47,204 nt of DNA from Collinsella sp. (GTDB taxonomy: Bacteria > Actinomycetota > Coriobacteriia > Coriobacteriales > Coriobacteriaceae). The position numbers were made by a program, and so were the translations under genes. The stretch spans positions 1 to 47,204 of the forward strand of contig DXZU01000035.1 in assembly GCA_019419525.1 (NCBI GenBank), given 5' to 3'. Positions within the stretch are counted from its first letter, which is position 1; each line of letters begins with the position of its first letter. The notes beneath the pieces are model-generated. The model was not told the origin of the DNA, made no database searches, and saw only the letters and a list, made by a program, of their open reading frames with translations. This document shows, in pieces, positions 7,711 to 18,631 of this stretch.

Positions 7711-9081
7711 CTACGCCACACCGTCGCGGGCAAGCTCCTCGGCCAACGCCTCGGCAGGCATGGCCATAATCGCGTCGAGCTCGGCGTCCACCTCGGGAAT
7801 ACGCTTCACCTTGAGTTTGCGCACCAGATCACCACGGCACGTCACGTACGTCGGCTCACGCAGTGCGCACAGATCATCGAGCGGGTTCTTGCGCGTTACC
7901 AAGATATCGGCAGCCTTGCCGCACTCGATCGTACCGGTCTCGCCGCCCAGCCCCAGCAGCTCGGCATTGACCTGCGTGGCCGTATGCAGCGCAAAGGCAT
8001 TGCTCACGCCCACGTACTTGGCAAAATAGGCTACCTCGCGCCACATGTCATACTGCGTCACGAACGGGCAGCTCGAGTCCGTGCCCAGGCCCACCTTAAC
8101 GCCAGCTTCCAGCGCCGCACGGGCGCTCTCGATGATGCCCGAACACACAATGTCGCCGTTCTTCTTTTGCGTGTCGGTCGAATGGGTCTTCTCCGGATCG
8201 AGCAGCACAAACGGCAGCGCGGGGCTGATAGTGCAGGTAACGCTGGGCGCACGCCCCTCAAGCTGCGTGCCCGCGGCGCCGCGGTACAGTTCCAAGATCT
8301 CGGGAGTCATCGGGGCACCGTGCTCGATCGTATCGACGCCGGCCTCAAGCGCGGCCTTCACGCCCTCGGTGCTCTCGACATGAGCCATAACCGGCAGGCC
8401 CACCTCGTGCGCAGCCTTGCACGCCGCCGCGGCAACCTCGACCGGCATGCGCAGCACGCCCGGCTCACCTACTTCGGTCGCGTCGAACACGCCGCCCGTC
8501 ACGAACAGCTTGATGACGTCGGCACCGCGCGCATACAAGTCACGCACTTGTTCGGCCGCCTCATCGGGGGTATCGGCGACCTGCGCGAACAGCCCCGCAC
8601 CGTGACCGCCCGGCACCGTGACACCCGTTCCCGGCGCCACCAGACGCGGACCCTGATACTTGCCGGCGTCGATAGCGTTGCGCACGGCGATATCGGCAAA
8701 CAGCGGGTCACCCGCACCGCGCACCGTGGTCACGCCGCTTGCCAACTGCTGCTGGGCGCTGCCTTTGAGGATGTGGCGGACGATGGCGCGGCCCACGGGA
8801 TTATCGAGCTTCTTCATAAGTGCGCCCGCATCGCCGGCCGAGACAGGCTTGCCCGAGCCGCACAGGTGCACATGCATATTGATGAGGCCGGGCATGAGGT
8901 ACGCGCCGGCCAGGTCGATGACCTCGGCACCTGCAGGCGCCTGCGCCACAGCACTCGGCCCCACCCACGTGATGACACCGCGCTCAACGGCCACGGCCAT
9001 ATCGGGTTGCGGCTCCATATGCTCCGAGCCATCCAGAATGGTCGCATTGATAAACAACGTAGAACGATCGGCAGACGCCAT
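7711..9081 (-). CDS. Metal-dependent amidohydrolase (imidazolonepropionase/prolidase-like)
   Basis: A 456-residue cytosolic amidohydrolase. The ATG at 9081 follows GGGAGGAG by a normal gap. Visible metal-site motifs are MHVHLCG (about residue 69, first HxH), a central FVTGG segment, AHVES and IEHG (second and third metal/catalytic histidines), and GTDSSCPF (Asp). This motif order is that of the COG1228 group, which includes imidazolonepropionases and Xaa-Pro dipeptidases. Substrate is not predictable: a cyclic amide or a small peptide derivative is likely. It appears to be transcribed alone, with a 59-bp repeat upstream. Confidence 0.85.
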   Translation of the reverse strand: MASADRSTLFINATILDGSEHMEPQPDMAVAVERGVITWVGPSAVAQAPAGAEVIDLAGAYLMPGLINMHVHLCGSGKPVSAGDAGALMKKLDNPVGRAIVRHILKGSAQQQLASGVTTVRGAGDPLFADIAVRNAIDAGKYQGPRLVAPGTGVTVPGGHGAGLFAQVADTPDEAAEQVRDLYARGADVIKLFVTGGVFDATEVGEPGVLRMPVEVAAAACKAAHEVGLPVMAHVESTEGVKAALEAGVDTIEHGAPMTPEILELYRGAAGTQLEGRAPSVTCTISPALPFVLLDPEKTHSTDTQKKNGDIVCSGIIESARAALEAGVKVGLGTDSSCPFVTQYDMWREVAYFAKYVGVSNAFALHTATQVNAELLGLGGETGTIECGKAADILVTRKNPLDDLCALREPTYVTCRGDLVRKLKVKRIPEVDAELDAIMAMPAEALAEELARDGVA

Positions 9082-9229
9082 ATCGAGCTCCTCCCTCACG
9101 AGCAACTTGAACATTTGTCCATTATCACCTAATGCAGCGACCTAAAGTCGAGCATATCGGTTAACGGAGGGAAGAGGGGATGTGGGGGACGGAATACGTT
9201 GCAGTCCCACCCCAGCGACACCAGGGAAA

Positions 9230-9288
9230 TGTCTCGATCTGTAACAGTTACGGGCCCAAACAGCCGCCAAACGTTACAGATTGAGACA
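9230..9288. repeat. 59-bp palindromic repeat, copy 5
   Basis: Left arm TGTCTCGATCTGTAACA, 25-nt spacer, right arm CGTTACAGATTGAGACA. It is a single copy between the stop of the 235-residue gene and the start of the amidohydrolase gene, both on the minus strand. Confidence 0.9.
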
Positions 9289-9323
9289 AAGTCAGGGCAG
9301 CAGAGCGACACCAGTAACATCCC

Positions 9324-10031
9324 CTACTCCCACTCCTGCTCGTAGATGTTGAGCGACTTTACGTACCGCCCCTGGGCGCCCATGATGTCGCGGACCAGAC
9401 GCAAGAAGAAACTGATGCACGAGGTGTCAAAGCCATCCTGCAGGTCCTCCGGATGCACCGCACCAGGCCCATCGACCGCCGTGTCACTCAGGCGTGCGAT
9501 GTCATACAGATAGAGTTGTCCCGCCGTCAGCCAGACATCGTCGACGCAGGCGAGGCGCACCGCAATCGCGCCGTCGCTCCAATGCTCCTTTTGCACGATA
9601 TGCGGGTCGTAGACATCAAAGCGACGGTCGGTGCGCGTATCCTTCAGCGCAACCATGCCGTTCGCAGGATCCTTGTCCAAAATGCCAAAGCGCGAGAAAT
9701 ACTGTGTGTCGCGCACCTGCTCGAGCCGCTTGAGCGAGGCAGGCGAAAGCGATGCCGGCGGCTCATCAACATACAGCTCGAGCAGCGTCTTGCCATGGCG
9801 ATAGGGGCGCTCGAAGAGCAGCCAATCGGTAAATGCCATGTTGTAGGCCATGATTTCGTTTTGAGAAGGCTCGGTACAATAGCCGAGCCACGGGTCGACA
9901 ATGATCTCGAACTGCTCGCGCGCCGGCTCCAAAAACTGAAACTTCCGCAGCATCCAAAAATGGGCCATGTCGGCAATATCGTTGCCGACGGCTTCGGCCA
10001 GATGCGCTCGGTCTAAAACGTGGTCAGTCAT
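9324..10031 (-). CDS. Hypothetical protein, 235 residues
   Basis: I do not recognise this protein. It starts at ATG 10031 after a strong TTGAGGAGG. It is soluble, rich in aromatic and acidic residues (FWMLRKFQFLEP, DPWLGYCTEPSQNE, WLLFERPYRHGKTLLELY), with no signal peptide, membrane helix or Cys metal motif. Codon use matches the neighbours and the frame is long and clean, so it is a real gene. The repeated aromatic patches suggest a helical scaffold or binding protein rather than an enzyme. It is transcribed alone, away from the glutamate synthase genes. Confidence 0.75.
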   Translation of the reverse strand: MTDHVLDRAHLAEAVGNDIADMAHFWMLRKFQFLEPAREQFEIIVDPWLGYCTEPSQNEIMAYNMAFTDWLLFERPYRHGKTLLELYVDEPPASLSPASLKRLEQVRDTQYFSRFGILDKDPANGMVALKDTRTDRRFDVYDPHIVQKEHWSDGAIAVRLACVDDVWLTAGQLYLYDIARLSDTAVDGPGAVHPEDLQDGFDTSCISFFLRLVRDIMGAQGRYVKSLNIYEQEWE

Positions 10032-10444
10032 GGCATCCTCCTCAAACTGATAGACCTCAATTTGAGCTTACGAGGAGGGTGGTCGGCCACGACCAGCGCG
10101 GGCAAAATAGGCCTCCGGCTGCAAACCAGATGCTGACCAAACACTTGACGAAACTTGACCGAAAATGCGCACCGCAACAAAACCGCAGGCAGGCATAGAC
10201 AGCCAACCCGCCTTTTCGAGCCAAGCGTCCACAGCCGCCACAGAAACAACAGGTGACCACAGCCCAAGAAGTCGACAAATGAACACCCGTACGTCGACAA
10301 ATGAGCAAATCGCTCGCAAACCCGCAAGGAGTGTCCCCGAATGCCGGCACATAAGGAACGTCCCCAGTTGCCGGCACTTGGGGACGTTCCTTTTGGGCCG
10401 GCCGTTGGGAACAGCCCTTGACGATTCAGCTGTGAACAGCCGCC
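10032..10444. other. Intergenic stretch between the orphan gene and gltD
   Basis: No convincing gene. Short minus-strand frames overlap one another in three phases and lack ribosome-binding sites. A 12-nt direct repeat GTCGACAAATGA occurs at 10271 and 10293. A hairpin of the GGGGACGTTCC type lies at 10353-10392. The minus strand here should carry the promoter of the 235-residue gene, which I could not place with confidence. Confidence 0.5.
10353..10392. terminator. GGGGACGTTCC hairpin, probable gltD terminator
   Basis: AAGGAACGTCCCCA (10353-10366) pairs with TGGGGACGTTCCTT (10379-10392). It lies about 50 bp past the gltD stop and ends in a short T tract on either strand. The core recurs at 44156-44170 and in the repeats near 45142 and 47132, so it is also a dispersed element. 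Confidence 0.6.
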
Positions 10445-11926
<1,482 letters not shown>

Positions 11927-11931
11927 GGCAC

Positions 11932-14900
11932 TTACGCCTCCTTTTTGGTCGAAGCAACAGAGCTGGCGGTGGTGGGCGCAGCGCCAGCGACACCACCCGC
12001 CACATCAAAGCGAGCGACATCGGCGGCGTCGGCGCGACCGGTCACAATGTCAAACGCCAGCTCCTCGGCCTGGGCATGCGTCTTACCGATGGCCTCGGCG
12101 GCAGCGACAATCGCCAACACGCGCTCGTACTCGGTCGGAATGACCTTCACAAAGTGCTTGCCCATCGTCTCAAAGCTGTAGAGCAGCTTAATACCGCGCG
12201 GGCTCTGCGTCGCGTCCACGTGCTCCTGGATGAGCGCACGAATCTGCGCCAGCTCGCCGGCCGTCGGGGCCTTGAGCTCAACGCTCTCGTGGTTCACACG
12301 GGCATCGAGCGTGCCGTACTGGTCAAAGACGTAAGCCACGCCGCCCGTCATGCCGGCGGCGAAGTTCTGCCCGACCTCGCCCAGGATGAGCGCCAGACCG
12401 CCCGTCATGTACTCGCAGCCATGGTTGCCGCAGCCCTCGACCACCACCGTGGCACCGGAGTTGCGTACGCCAAAGCGCTGGCCGGCCAGGCCGTTAATGA
12501 AGCCGCGACCGCTCGTGGCGCCAAAGAACGCAACGTTGCCCACGATGATGTTCTCGTCGAACTTGTAGGTCGCATGCGGGTTGGGGCGCACCGACACCTC
12601 GCCGCCCGAAAGGCCCTTGCCAAAGTAGTCGTTGGCGTCGCCGCACACGTTGAGCGTAATGCCGCGCGGCAGGAAAGCGCCAAAGCTCTGACCGGCCGAA
12701 CCATCGCAATCGATGGTGATGGAGCCGGCGGGCAGGCCCTCGGGATGCGCCTTGGTCACCGCGTTGCCCAAGATGGTGCCCACGCAACGGTTGACGTTGG
12801 CGATGTCGGCGCGGAAGCGAATCGGGCGCAGGTGCGCACGGGCATCGGCCGTATAGGGCACAAACAGCGTGGAGTCGAGCGTCTTGTCGAGCTCGCTGTC
12901 CGCAGCCATCTGGGGCAGGAAGTGACGGCCGTCGGCGCCCGGGATGTGGGCACCAAACTCACAGGTCGCGCTTGCCAGCACGGGCGACAGATCGAGCAGG
13001 TTGGCCTTGCGGTTGCCCGGGACCTCGATCTGGCGCAGGCACTCGGGATGGCCGACCATCTCGTCGACGGTGCGGAAGCCCAGGCTCGCCATGACCTCGC
13101 GCAGCTGCTCGGCAACAAAGAGCATAAAGTGTTCGACGTGCTCGGGCTTGCCGCGGAAGCCGCGACGCAGGCGGCAGTTTTGCGTGGCGATGCCGGCCGG
13201 GCAGGTATCCTGCTGGCAGTCGCGCTGCATGAGGCAGCCCATGGAGATGAGCGGCATGGTCGCAAAGCCAAACTCCTCGGCACCCAGCAGGCAGGCGACG
13301 GCGACATCGGTGCCGTCCATGAGCTTGCCATCGGCTTCGAGTACCACGCGCGAGCGCAGGCCGTTTTGCAGCAGCGTCTGCTGGGCCTCGGCAAGACCGA
13401 GCTCCAGCGGCAGACCGGCGTGCCAGATCGAATCGCGCGCCGCGGCACCGGAGCCGCCGTTGTGGCCGCTGATCAAAATCTTGTCGGCGGCACCCTTGGC
13501 CACACCGGTGGCGATGGTGCCGACGCCGGCCTCGCTGACCAGCTTGACCGACACGCGTGCGCCGGGGTTGGCGTTCTTAAGGTCAAAGATCAGCTCTGCC
13601 AGGTCCTCGATAGAGTAAATATCGTGGTGCGGCGGGGGCGAGATCAGGCCGATGCCGGGCGTGGACTGACGGACCTCGGCGATCCAGGGGTAGACCTTCT
13701 TGCCGGGCAGGTGGCCGCCCTCGCCGGGCTTGGCGCCCTGGGCCATCTTGATCTGAATCTCGAAGGCGCTGCACAGGTAGCGGCTCGTCACGCCAAAGCG
13801 CGCGCTTGCCACCTGCTTGATGGCGGAATTCTTGGAGTCACCGTTGGCCAGCGGGGTCTCGCGACGCGGATCCTCGCCGCCCTCGCCCGAGTTGGAACGG
13901 CCGTGCAGGCGGTTCATGGCGATGGCCATGCACTCGTGTGCTTCCTTGCTGATGGAACCGTACGACATGGCGCCGGTGTTAAAGCGGCGGACGATGTTGA
14001 GCGCGGGCTCCACCTCGTCGAGCGAAACCGGCGTGCGACCGTTGGCATTAAAGTCCAGCAGGTCACGCAGGCGCACGGCACGGCCGGTGCGGTGCAGGCG
14101 GGCGCTGTACTCCTTAAAGGTGTCGTAGCTGTCCTCGCGGCAGGCGGTCTGCAGCAGGTAGACGGTCTGCGGGTCGATAAGGTGATCCTCGCCGCCGAGC
14201 GGGCGCCACTTGGTCAGACCCAGCGTGGGCAGCTGATCGGGAGCCGGGCTCTTAAGGATAGCGAGCGCAGTGTCGTAGCGCTCGTTTTGCTCGCGCTCGA
14301 CGTCCTCGACACCCATACCGCCCACACGGCTCACCGTGCCGGCGAAGTACGCGTTGACGAACTCCGGAGTGAAGCCCACGGCCTCGAAGATCTGCGCGGA
14401 GTGGTAGCTCTGCACCGTGGAGATGCCCATCTTGGACATGATGGAAACGATGCCGGCGGTCGCAGCCTTGTTGTAGTTAGCGATGCCCTGCTCGGCTGTC
14501 ACGTCCAGATCGCCGTGCACCGCCAAGTCGCGAATGCACGCGTGCGCGTTGTACGGATAGATGCCGCTCGCGGAGTAGCCCACCAGTGCCGCAAAGTCGT
14601 GCGGGGACACGGCGTCGCCGCACTCCACCACGATGTCGGCAAGGGTACGCACGCCGGCGCGGATCAGGTGGTTGTGCACGCAGCCCACGGCGAGCAGCGA
14701 CGGCACAGGGACCTCGCCCGCCGCAGCACGGTCGCTCAGCACCACGATGTTCACGCCATCGCGAACCGCGGCCTCGACGTCTTCGGCAAGCTGCTTGAGT
14801 GCAGCCTGCAACGCGCCCTCACCCGCGTCGCGGCGGTACACGGCACGGAAACGGCGGGTCTTAAAGCCCACGCGGTCGATGGCGCAGATACGCTCGAACT

Positions 14901-16629
14901 CCTCCTCGCTCAGCAGTGGGCGCTCCAGGCGCACCAGCTGGCAGGCCGTACGGGAGTCCTCGAGCAGGTTGCCGTGATTGCCCAGGTAGAGCGTGGTCGA
15001 GGTGACCATATGCTCGCGAAGGGCGTCGATGGGCGGGTTCGTGACCTGGGCGAACAGCTGATAGAAGTAGTCAAAGAACGAGCGCGTCTTCTTGGACAGG
15101 CAGGCCAGCGGCGCATCGATACCCATCGAGGCGAGCGGCGCCTTGCCCTGCTGGGCCATGGGACGCACGACTTCGTCAACATCATCCCAGTGATACCCGA
15201 GCTTGGCCATGCGCACGGCGGCGGGCACCTCGGCGTCCTCGGCGGGCGCGGGCGCGACGGGCTTGTCGAGCGCGTCGACGGTCAGCGTCTCCTCGGCGAT
15301 CCAGTCGCGATAGGGCTTTTCCTTGGCGTAACGGGCGCGTAGCTCGTCGTTGTAGATGACGCGGCCGCGGGCAAAATCGACCTCGAGCATCTGGCCCGGT
15401 CCCAGACAGCCGCTCGTCAGGATGTTCTCGGGGCTCACCTCGATGGTGCCCACCTCGCTTGCCAGCATAAAGCGACCGTCGCGCGTCACATAGTAGCGGG
15501 CGGGACGCAGGCCGTTACGGTCGAGGGCGGCACCCAGCGTGCGACCGTCGGTAAAGGCGATGGCCGCCGGGCCATCCCACGGCTCCATGAGCATGGACTG
15601 GTAGGCGTCGTAGGCGCGGCGTTCCTCGCTCAGATTGTCGTTGTGGTCCCACGGCTCGGGCAGCAGCATGGACGCGGCACGTGTAAGCGGGCGACCGTTC
15701 ATGACCAAAAACTCAAGCACATTGTCCAGAATCGCGGAGTCGGAGCCCTCACGGTTGATGATGGGCATCACGCGCTCAAGATCATGCTGCAACACGGGGC
15801 TGTACAGGTTGGGCTCGCGGGCACGAATCCAGTTGACGTTGCCCTTGAGGGTGTTGATCTCGCCGTTGTGGATGATAAAGCGGTTGGGGTGCGCACGCTC
15901 CCAACTGGGCGTGGTGTTGGTGGAGTAGCGCGAGTGTACGAGCGCCACGGCCGTCTTGACGGCGGCGTCGTTGAGGTCGATGAAGAAGCGGCGCATCTGT
16001 GTGGCGACCAGCATGCCCTTGTACACGATGGTGCGCGAGCTCATGGAGCACACATAGAAGATCTTGTCGCGCAGGGCAAACTCGGCGTCAGCCTTCTTCT
16101 CGATGGTGCGGCGGCACACGTACAGGCGGCGCTCGAAGGCGTCGCCGGCGGGCGTGTCGTCCGGACGGCCCAGGAAAGCCTGCAAGATGGTGGGCATGCA
16201 GGCGCGGGCTGTCTCGCCCAGGTCGTGCGGGTCGACCGGCACCTCGCGCCAAAAGAGCAGCGGCACGCCGGCCTCGGCGCAGCCCTCCTCAAACACGCGA
16301 CGGGCATCCTCTACGCCCTTGTCGTCCTGCGGGAAGAACAGCATGGCCACGCCATAGTCGCCCTCTGCCGGCAGAATCTGGCCGCACTTTTGAGCCTCTT
16401 TGCGGAAAAAATGATGCGGAACCTGGAACAGGATGCCGGCGCCGTCGCCGGTGTTCTTCTCGAGTCCCGTACCGCCGCGGTGCTCCAAGTTGACCAGAAT
16501 GGACAGCGCGTCGTCCAGAATCTGGTGATGGCGCTCGCCGTTGATATCGGCAAGCGCGCCGATGCCACATGCATCGTGGTCGAATTCGGGGCGATAAAGG
16601 CCCTGCTGCTGAGCGGAATCTGCCTGCAT
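11932..16629 (-). CDS. gltB: Glutamate synthase large subunit
   Basis: A 1565-residue alpha subunit that makes two glutamates from glutamine and 2-oxoglutarate. The ATG at 16629 follows GGGGAGG. The N-terminal nucleophile Cys is C21 in HDACGIG, so a 20-residue propeptide must be removed. The class II amidotransferase domain (about 21-430), the central domain, the FMN synthase domain (with GAKPGEGGHLPGKK and GGSGAAARDS) and the C-terminal beta-helix (GGEVSVRP, GATSGRGFINGLAGQRF) follow in the normal order. The 3Fe-4S motif CLMQRDCQQDTC keeps the C-x5-C-x4-C spacing. It forms an operon with gltD. A 1232-codon open frame on the opposite strand is only a codon-bias shadow. Confidence 0.97.
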   Translation of the reverse strand: MQADSAQQQGLYRPEFDHDACGIGALADINGERHHQILDDALSILVNLEHRGGTGLEKNTGDGAGILFQVPHHFFRKEAQKCGQILPAEGDYGVAMLFFPQDDKGVEDARRVFEEGCAEAGVPLLFWREVPVDPHDLGETARACMPTILQAFLGRPDDTPAGDAFERRLYVCRRTIEKKADAEFALRDKIFYVCSMSSRTIVYKGMLVATQMRRFFIDLNDAAVKTAVALVHSRYSTNTTPSWERAHPNRFIIHNGEINTLKGNVNWIRAREPNLYSPVLQHDLERVMPIINREGSDSAILDNVLEFLVMNGRPLTRAASMLLPEPWDHNDNLSEERRAYDAYQSMLMEPWDGPAAIAFTDGRTLGAALDRNGLRPARYYVTRDGRFMLASEVGTIEVSPENILTSGCLGPGQMLEVDFARGRVIYNDELRARYAKEKPYRDWIAEETLTVDALDKPVAPAPAEDAEVPAAVRMAKLGYHWDDVDEVVRPMAQQGKAPLASMGIDAPLACLSKKTRSFFDYFYQLFAQVTNPPIDALREHMVTSTTLYLGNHGNLLEDSRTACQLVRLERPLLSEEEFERICAIDRVGFKTRRFRAVYRRDAGEGALQAALKQLAEDVEAAVRDGVNIVVLSDRAAAGEVPVPSLLAVGCVHNHLIRAGVRTLADIVVECGDAVSPHDFAALVGYSASGIYPYNAHACIRDLAVHGDLDVTAEQGIANYNKAATAGIVSIMSKMGISTVQSYHSAQIFEAVGFTPEFVNAYFAGTVSRVGGMGVEDVEREQNERYDTALAILKSPAPDQLPTLGLTKWRPLGGEDHLIDPQTVYLLQTACREDSYDTFKEYSARLHRTGRAVRLRDLLDFNANGRTPVSLDEVEPALNIVRRFNTGAMSYGSISKEAHECMAIAMNRLHGRSNSGEGGEDPRRETPLANGDSKNSAIKQVASARFGVTSRYLCSAFEIQIKMAQGAKPGEGGHLPGKKVYPWIAEVRQSTPGIGLISPPPHHDIYSIEDLAELIFDLKNANPGARVSVKLVSEAGVGTIATGVAKGAADKILISGHNGGSGAAARDSIWHAGLPLELGLAEAQQTLLQNGLRSRVVLEADGKLMDGTDVAVACLLGAEEFGFATMPLISMGCLMQRDCQQDTCPAGIATQNCRLRRGFRGKPEHVEHFMLFVAEQLREVMASLGFRTVDEMVGHPECLRQIEVPGNRKANLLDLSPVLASATCEFGAHIPGADGRHFLPQMAADSELDKTLDSTLFVPYTADARAHLRPIRFRADIANVNRCVGTILGNAVTKAHPEGLPAGSITIDCDGSAGQSFGAFLPRGITLNVCGDANDYFGKGLSGGEVSVRPNPHATYKFDENIIVGNVAFFGATSGRGFINGLAGQRFGVRNSGATVVVEGCGNHGCEYMTGGLALILGEVGQNFAAGMTGGVAYVFDQYGTLDARVNHESVELKAPTAGELAQIRALIQEHVDATQSPRGIKLLYSFETMGKHFVKVIPTEYERVLAIVAAAEAIGKTHAQAEELAFDIVTGRADAADVARFDVAGGVAGAAPTTASSVASTKKEA

Positions 16630-16811
16630 CGCGATCCTCCCCTAGGTGTTAGACAGTCAGTTGACTAGGCATACTAGGTGCATCGCCGGCCCGTTGTGTT
16701 TCCCGCCCGTTTCGAAACAATCGCGTAACGCACACCCTACGAGTGGACACCGCCGACCTCAAGGACGACGACAAGGGCCCCAAGTTCGGCCCGTATGCTC
16801 ACCGCTTCAAA

Positions 16812-16870
16812 CATCTCAATCTGTAACAGTAAGATCCAATTTCCATCCCTAGTTGTTACAGATCAAGACA
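16812..16870. repeat. 59-bp palindromic repeat, copy 6, in the gltB-mntH divergent region
   Basis: Left arm CATCTCAATCTGTAACA, 25-nt spacer, right arm TGTTACAGATCAAGACA. It is placed between the divergent gltB and mntH starts, a 362-bp gap without any other gene (16630-16991). Confidence 0.9.
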
Positions 16871-16924
16871 TTTCAGCAATCCCCTTCCACCATCCTATTC
16901 AAATACAACAATTTTGTTAGTCTT

Positions 16925-16940
16925 GGTTAACTTCTTAGCC
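16925..16940 (+). promoter_or_regulatory. Putative metal-regulator operator upstream of mntH
   Basis: The imperfect dyad GGTTAA-CTTC-TTAGCC lies about 50 bp before the mntH start, in AT-rich promoter-like DNA. It resembles the halves of DtxR/MntR-type operators (AGGTTA/TAACCT), though the spacing differs from the classic box. An Mn-responsive repressor is inferred only from the downstream gene. Confidence 0.35.
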
Positions 16941-16991
16941 TAAAACGGGTATCCTTTGCGGCGTCAAGCAAACGGCACGCAGGAGCTCACC

Positions 16992-18248
16992 ATGCTCAAC
17001 CATCTCAAACATCATTTTGGCTCCCGACGCACCGGCGGTCACGGAGGCCTAAACATTGCGCGGAATATCGGCCCCGGGCTACTCGTGACCGTCGGCTTTA
17101 TCGACCCGGGCAACTGGGCCTCCAATATGGCCGCGGGCTCGCAGTTTGGCTACGCACTGCTGTGGATCGTCACGCTGTCCACAATTATGCTCATTGTGCT
17201 GCAGCACAACGCGGCACACCTGGGCATCGCCACGGGCATGTGTCTTGCCGAGGCCACGACACGTTATCTCCCCCGCTTCGTTGGGCGCACGGTGCTCGCC
17301 AGTGCCTATCTCGCGACCATCGCCACCGCCATGGCCGAAGTCCTGGGCGGTGCGATCGCGCTTCAAATGCTCTTTGGCCTGCCCGTACGCGCCGGCTGCA
17401 TCATCGTCGCGGCAGTATCGATTGCCATGCTCATGACAAGCTCCTACAAACGCGCCGAGCGACGGATCATCGCCTTCGTGGGCGTGGTGGGACTCTCGTT
17501 TTTAGCCGAGCTTGCACTAGTCAAGGTCGACTGGCCGCAAGCCGCCACAAGCTGGATCACACCCAGTATGCCCACCGGCTCGGCCGCGATTATCGTAAGC
17601 GTCCTAGGCGCGGTCGTTATGCCCCACAACCTCTTCCTGCACTCCGAAGTCATCCAATCCATGCACTTCGAAGGCCAAGGCGAGCGAGTTATCGAAGAAC
17701 GTCTGCGCTACGAGCTCTTCGACACGCTCTTTTCGATGGGCGTGGGCTGGGCAATCAACTCGGCCATGGTCATCCTGGCCGCAACGACCTTCTTTGCGCA
17801 CGGCATTGTCGTAGACGACCTCGCCGTCGCAGCGGCCACGCTCTCCCCCATTCTGGGCCCGGCAAGCTCAATCATCTTTGCGGCGGCACTGCTGTTTGCG
17901 GGCATATCGAGTAGCGTGACGGCGGGCATGGCGGCGGGCACCATCACCGCGGGCATGTTCGACGAGGAATACGACATCCACGACCGACATTCCTCGATCG
18001 GGGTGGCGGCCTGTTTCGTCGGCGCAGTGGCGGCGTGCCTGGTCGTCCCGAATCCTTTTGAGGGTCTCATTTGGAGTCAGGCGCTGCTGTCGCTTCAGCT
18101 GCCGATTACGGTCTTTGTGCTCATACGACTCACCAGTTCGCCCCGCGTCATGGGCAAATACGCCAACTCGCGCCCGCTCAACGCGCTGCTCGTAGGGATC
18201 GGCGTCATCGTGACGATTCTCGACATCGTGCTGCTAACGGGGATGTAA
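16992..18248 (+). CDS. mntH: NRAMP-family Mn(II)/Fe(II) transporter
   Basis: A 418-residue proton-coupled metal importer. The ATG at 16992 follows GCAGGAG; an in-frame start 36 bp earlier lacks one. The two NRAMP signatures are intact: DPGNW in the first helix (about residue 37) and MPHN in the sixth (about residue 210), which with nearby Ala/Met form the metal site. About eleven hydrophobic helices are visible. It stands alone, divergent from gltB, with a putative operator at 16925. Mn(II) is the likely substrate, but Fe(II) cannot be excluded. Confidence 0.93.
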   Translation: MLNHLKHHFGSRRTGGHGGLNIARNIGPGLLVTVGFIDPGNWASNMAAGSQFGYALLWIVTLSTIMLIVLQHNAAHLGIATGMCLAEATTRYLPRFVGRTVLASAYLATIATAMAEVLGGAIALQMLFGLPVRAGCIIVAAVSIAMLMTSSYKRAERRIIAFVGVVGLSFLAELALVKVDWPQAATSWITPSMPTGSAAIIVSVLGAVVMPHNLFLHSEVIQSMHFEGQGERVIEERLRYELFDTLFSMGVGWAINSAMVILAATTFFAHGIVVDDLAVAAATLSPILGPASSIIFAAALLFAGISSSVTAGMAAGTITAGMFDEEYDIHDRHSSIGVAACFVGAVAACLVVPNPFEGLIWSQALLSLQLPITVFVLIRLTSSPRVMGKYANSRPLNALLVGIGVIVTILDIVLLTGM

Positions 18249-18276
18249 TTGGGATGGCGTGACTGTCCAGATATAA

Positions 18277-18293
18277 CGTCTTAATCTGTAACA
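18277..18293. repeat. Half copy of the 59-bp repeat
   Basis: Only the left arm, CGTCTTAATCTGTAACA, is present, 28 bp after the mntH stop. No right arm is found at the expected 42-bp distance, so this is a decayed or solo half-site. Confidence 0.6.
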
Positions 18294-18326
18294 CGTGAGA
18301 CCGTTTTAAACCGTCAGATAAATCAA

Positions 18327-18360
18327 AAGGGTCCCGGCCGAGAATTCGACCGGGACCCTT
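18327..18360 (-). terminator. Terminator of the rubredoxin transcript
   Basis: AAGGGTCCCGGCCGA pairs with the complementary TCGACCGGGACCCTT (one wobble or mismatch); on the minus strand the hairpin ends in TTTT. It lies 40 bp beyond the rubredoxin stop. Confidence 0.8.
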
Positions 18361-18399
18361 GGACAGAGCTATGTTCGGCTTTCGCCGTGTGCCTGCGAG

Positions 18400-18543
18400 T
18401 TACTCCTCGACGAGCTCAAACTGATCGGGACCGACGCCGCACACCGGGCACACGTAGTCCTCGGGCAGCTCGGGCGTGTCGACCTCAACCTCGTAACCGC
18501 AAACGGTGCACACAAACTTATACGTCTTCTTCTCCTCAGCCAT
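18400..18543 (-). CDS. Rubredoxin
   Basis: A 47-residue protein, easily missed because it is so short. It starts at ATG 18543 after GAGAGGAGAAC. The sequence has CTVCGYEV near the N terminus and CPVCGVGPDQF near the C terminus, the two CxxCG knuckles that bind one iron in rubredoxins; the acidic remainder is also typical. It is slightly shorter than the usual 52-54 residues. It would transfer single electrons in the cytosol. The upstream flavin reductase gene (88 bp away, same strand) is a plausible electron partner, as in oxygen- or peroxide-detoxifying chains of anaerobes. It has its own clear promoter and terminator. Confidence 0.93.
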   Translation of the reverse strand: MAEEKKTYKFVCTVCGYEVEVDTPELPEDYVCPVCGVGPDQFELVEE

Positions 18544-18586
18544 GATGTTCTCCTCTCGAACGTGACTGCTGGTGTACTTACTTATT

Positions 18587-18614
18587 AGTATATATTCTCA
18601 ATAAAATAATGCAA
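18587..18614 (-). promoter_or_regulatory. Rubredoxin promoter
   Basis: On the minus strand TTGCAT (-35, plus coordinates 18609-18614) and TATACT (-10, 18587-18592) are separated by 16 bp, followed by a short leader to the ATG at 18543. It lies in a markedly AT-rich gap. Confidence 0.7.
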
Positions 18615-18631
18615 GTATTTTTAGAACATTT

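Noticed and set aside
10028..10377. Small minus-strand genes of about 94-106 codons upstream of the 235-residue gene
   Set aside because: They overlap each other in three frames, lack ribosome-binding sites and have unusual Cys/Trp/Leu-rich composition; more likely leader and promoter DNA.
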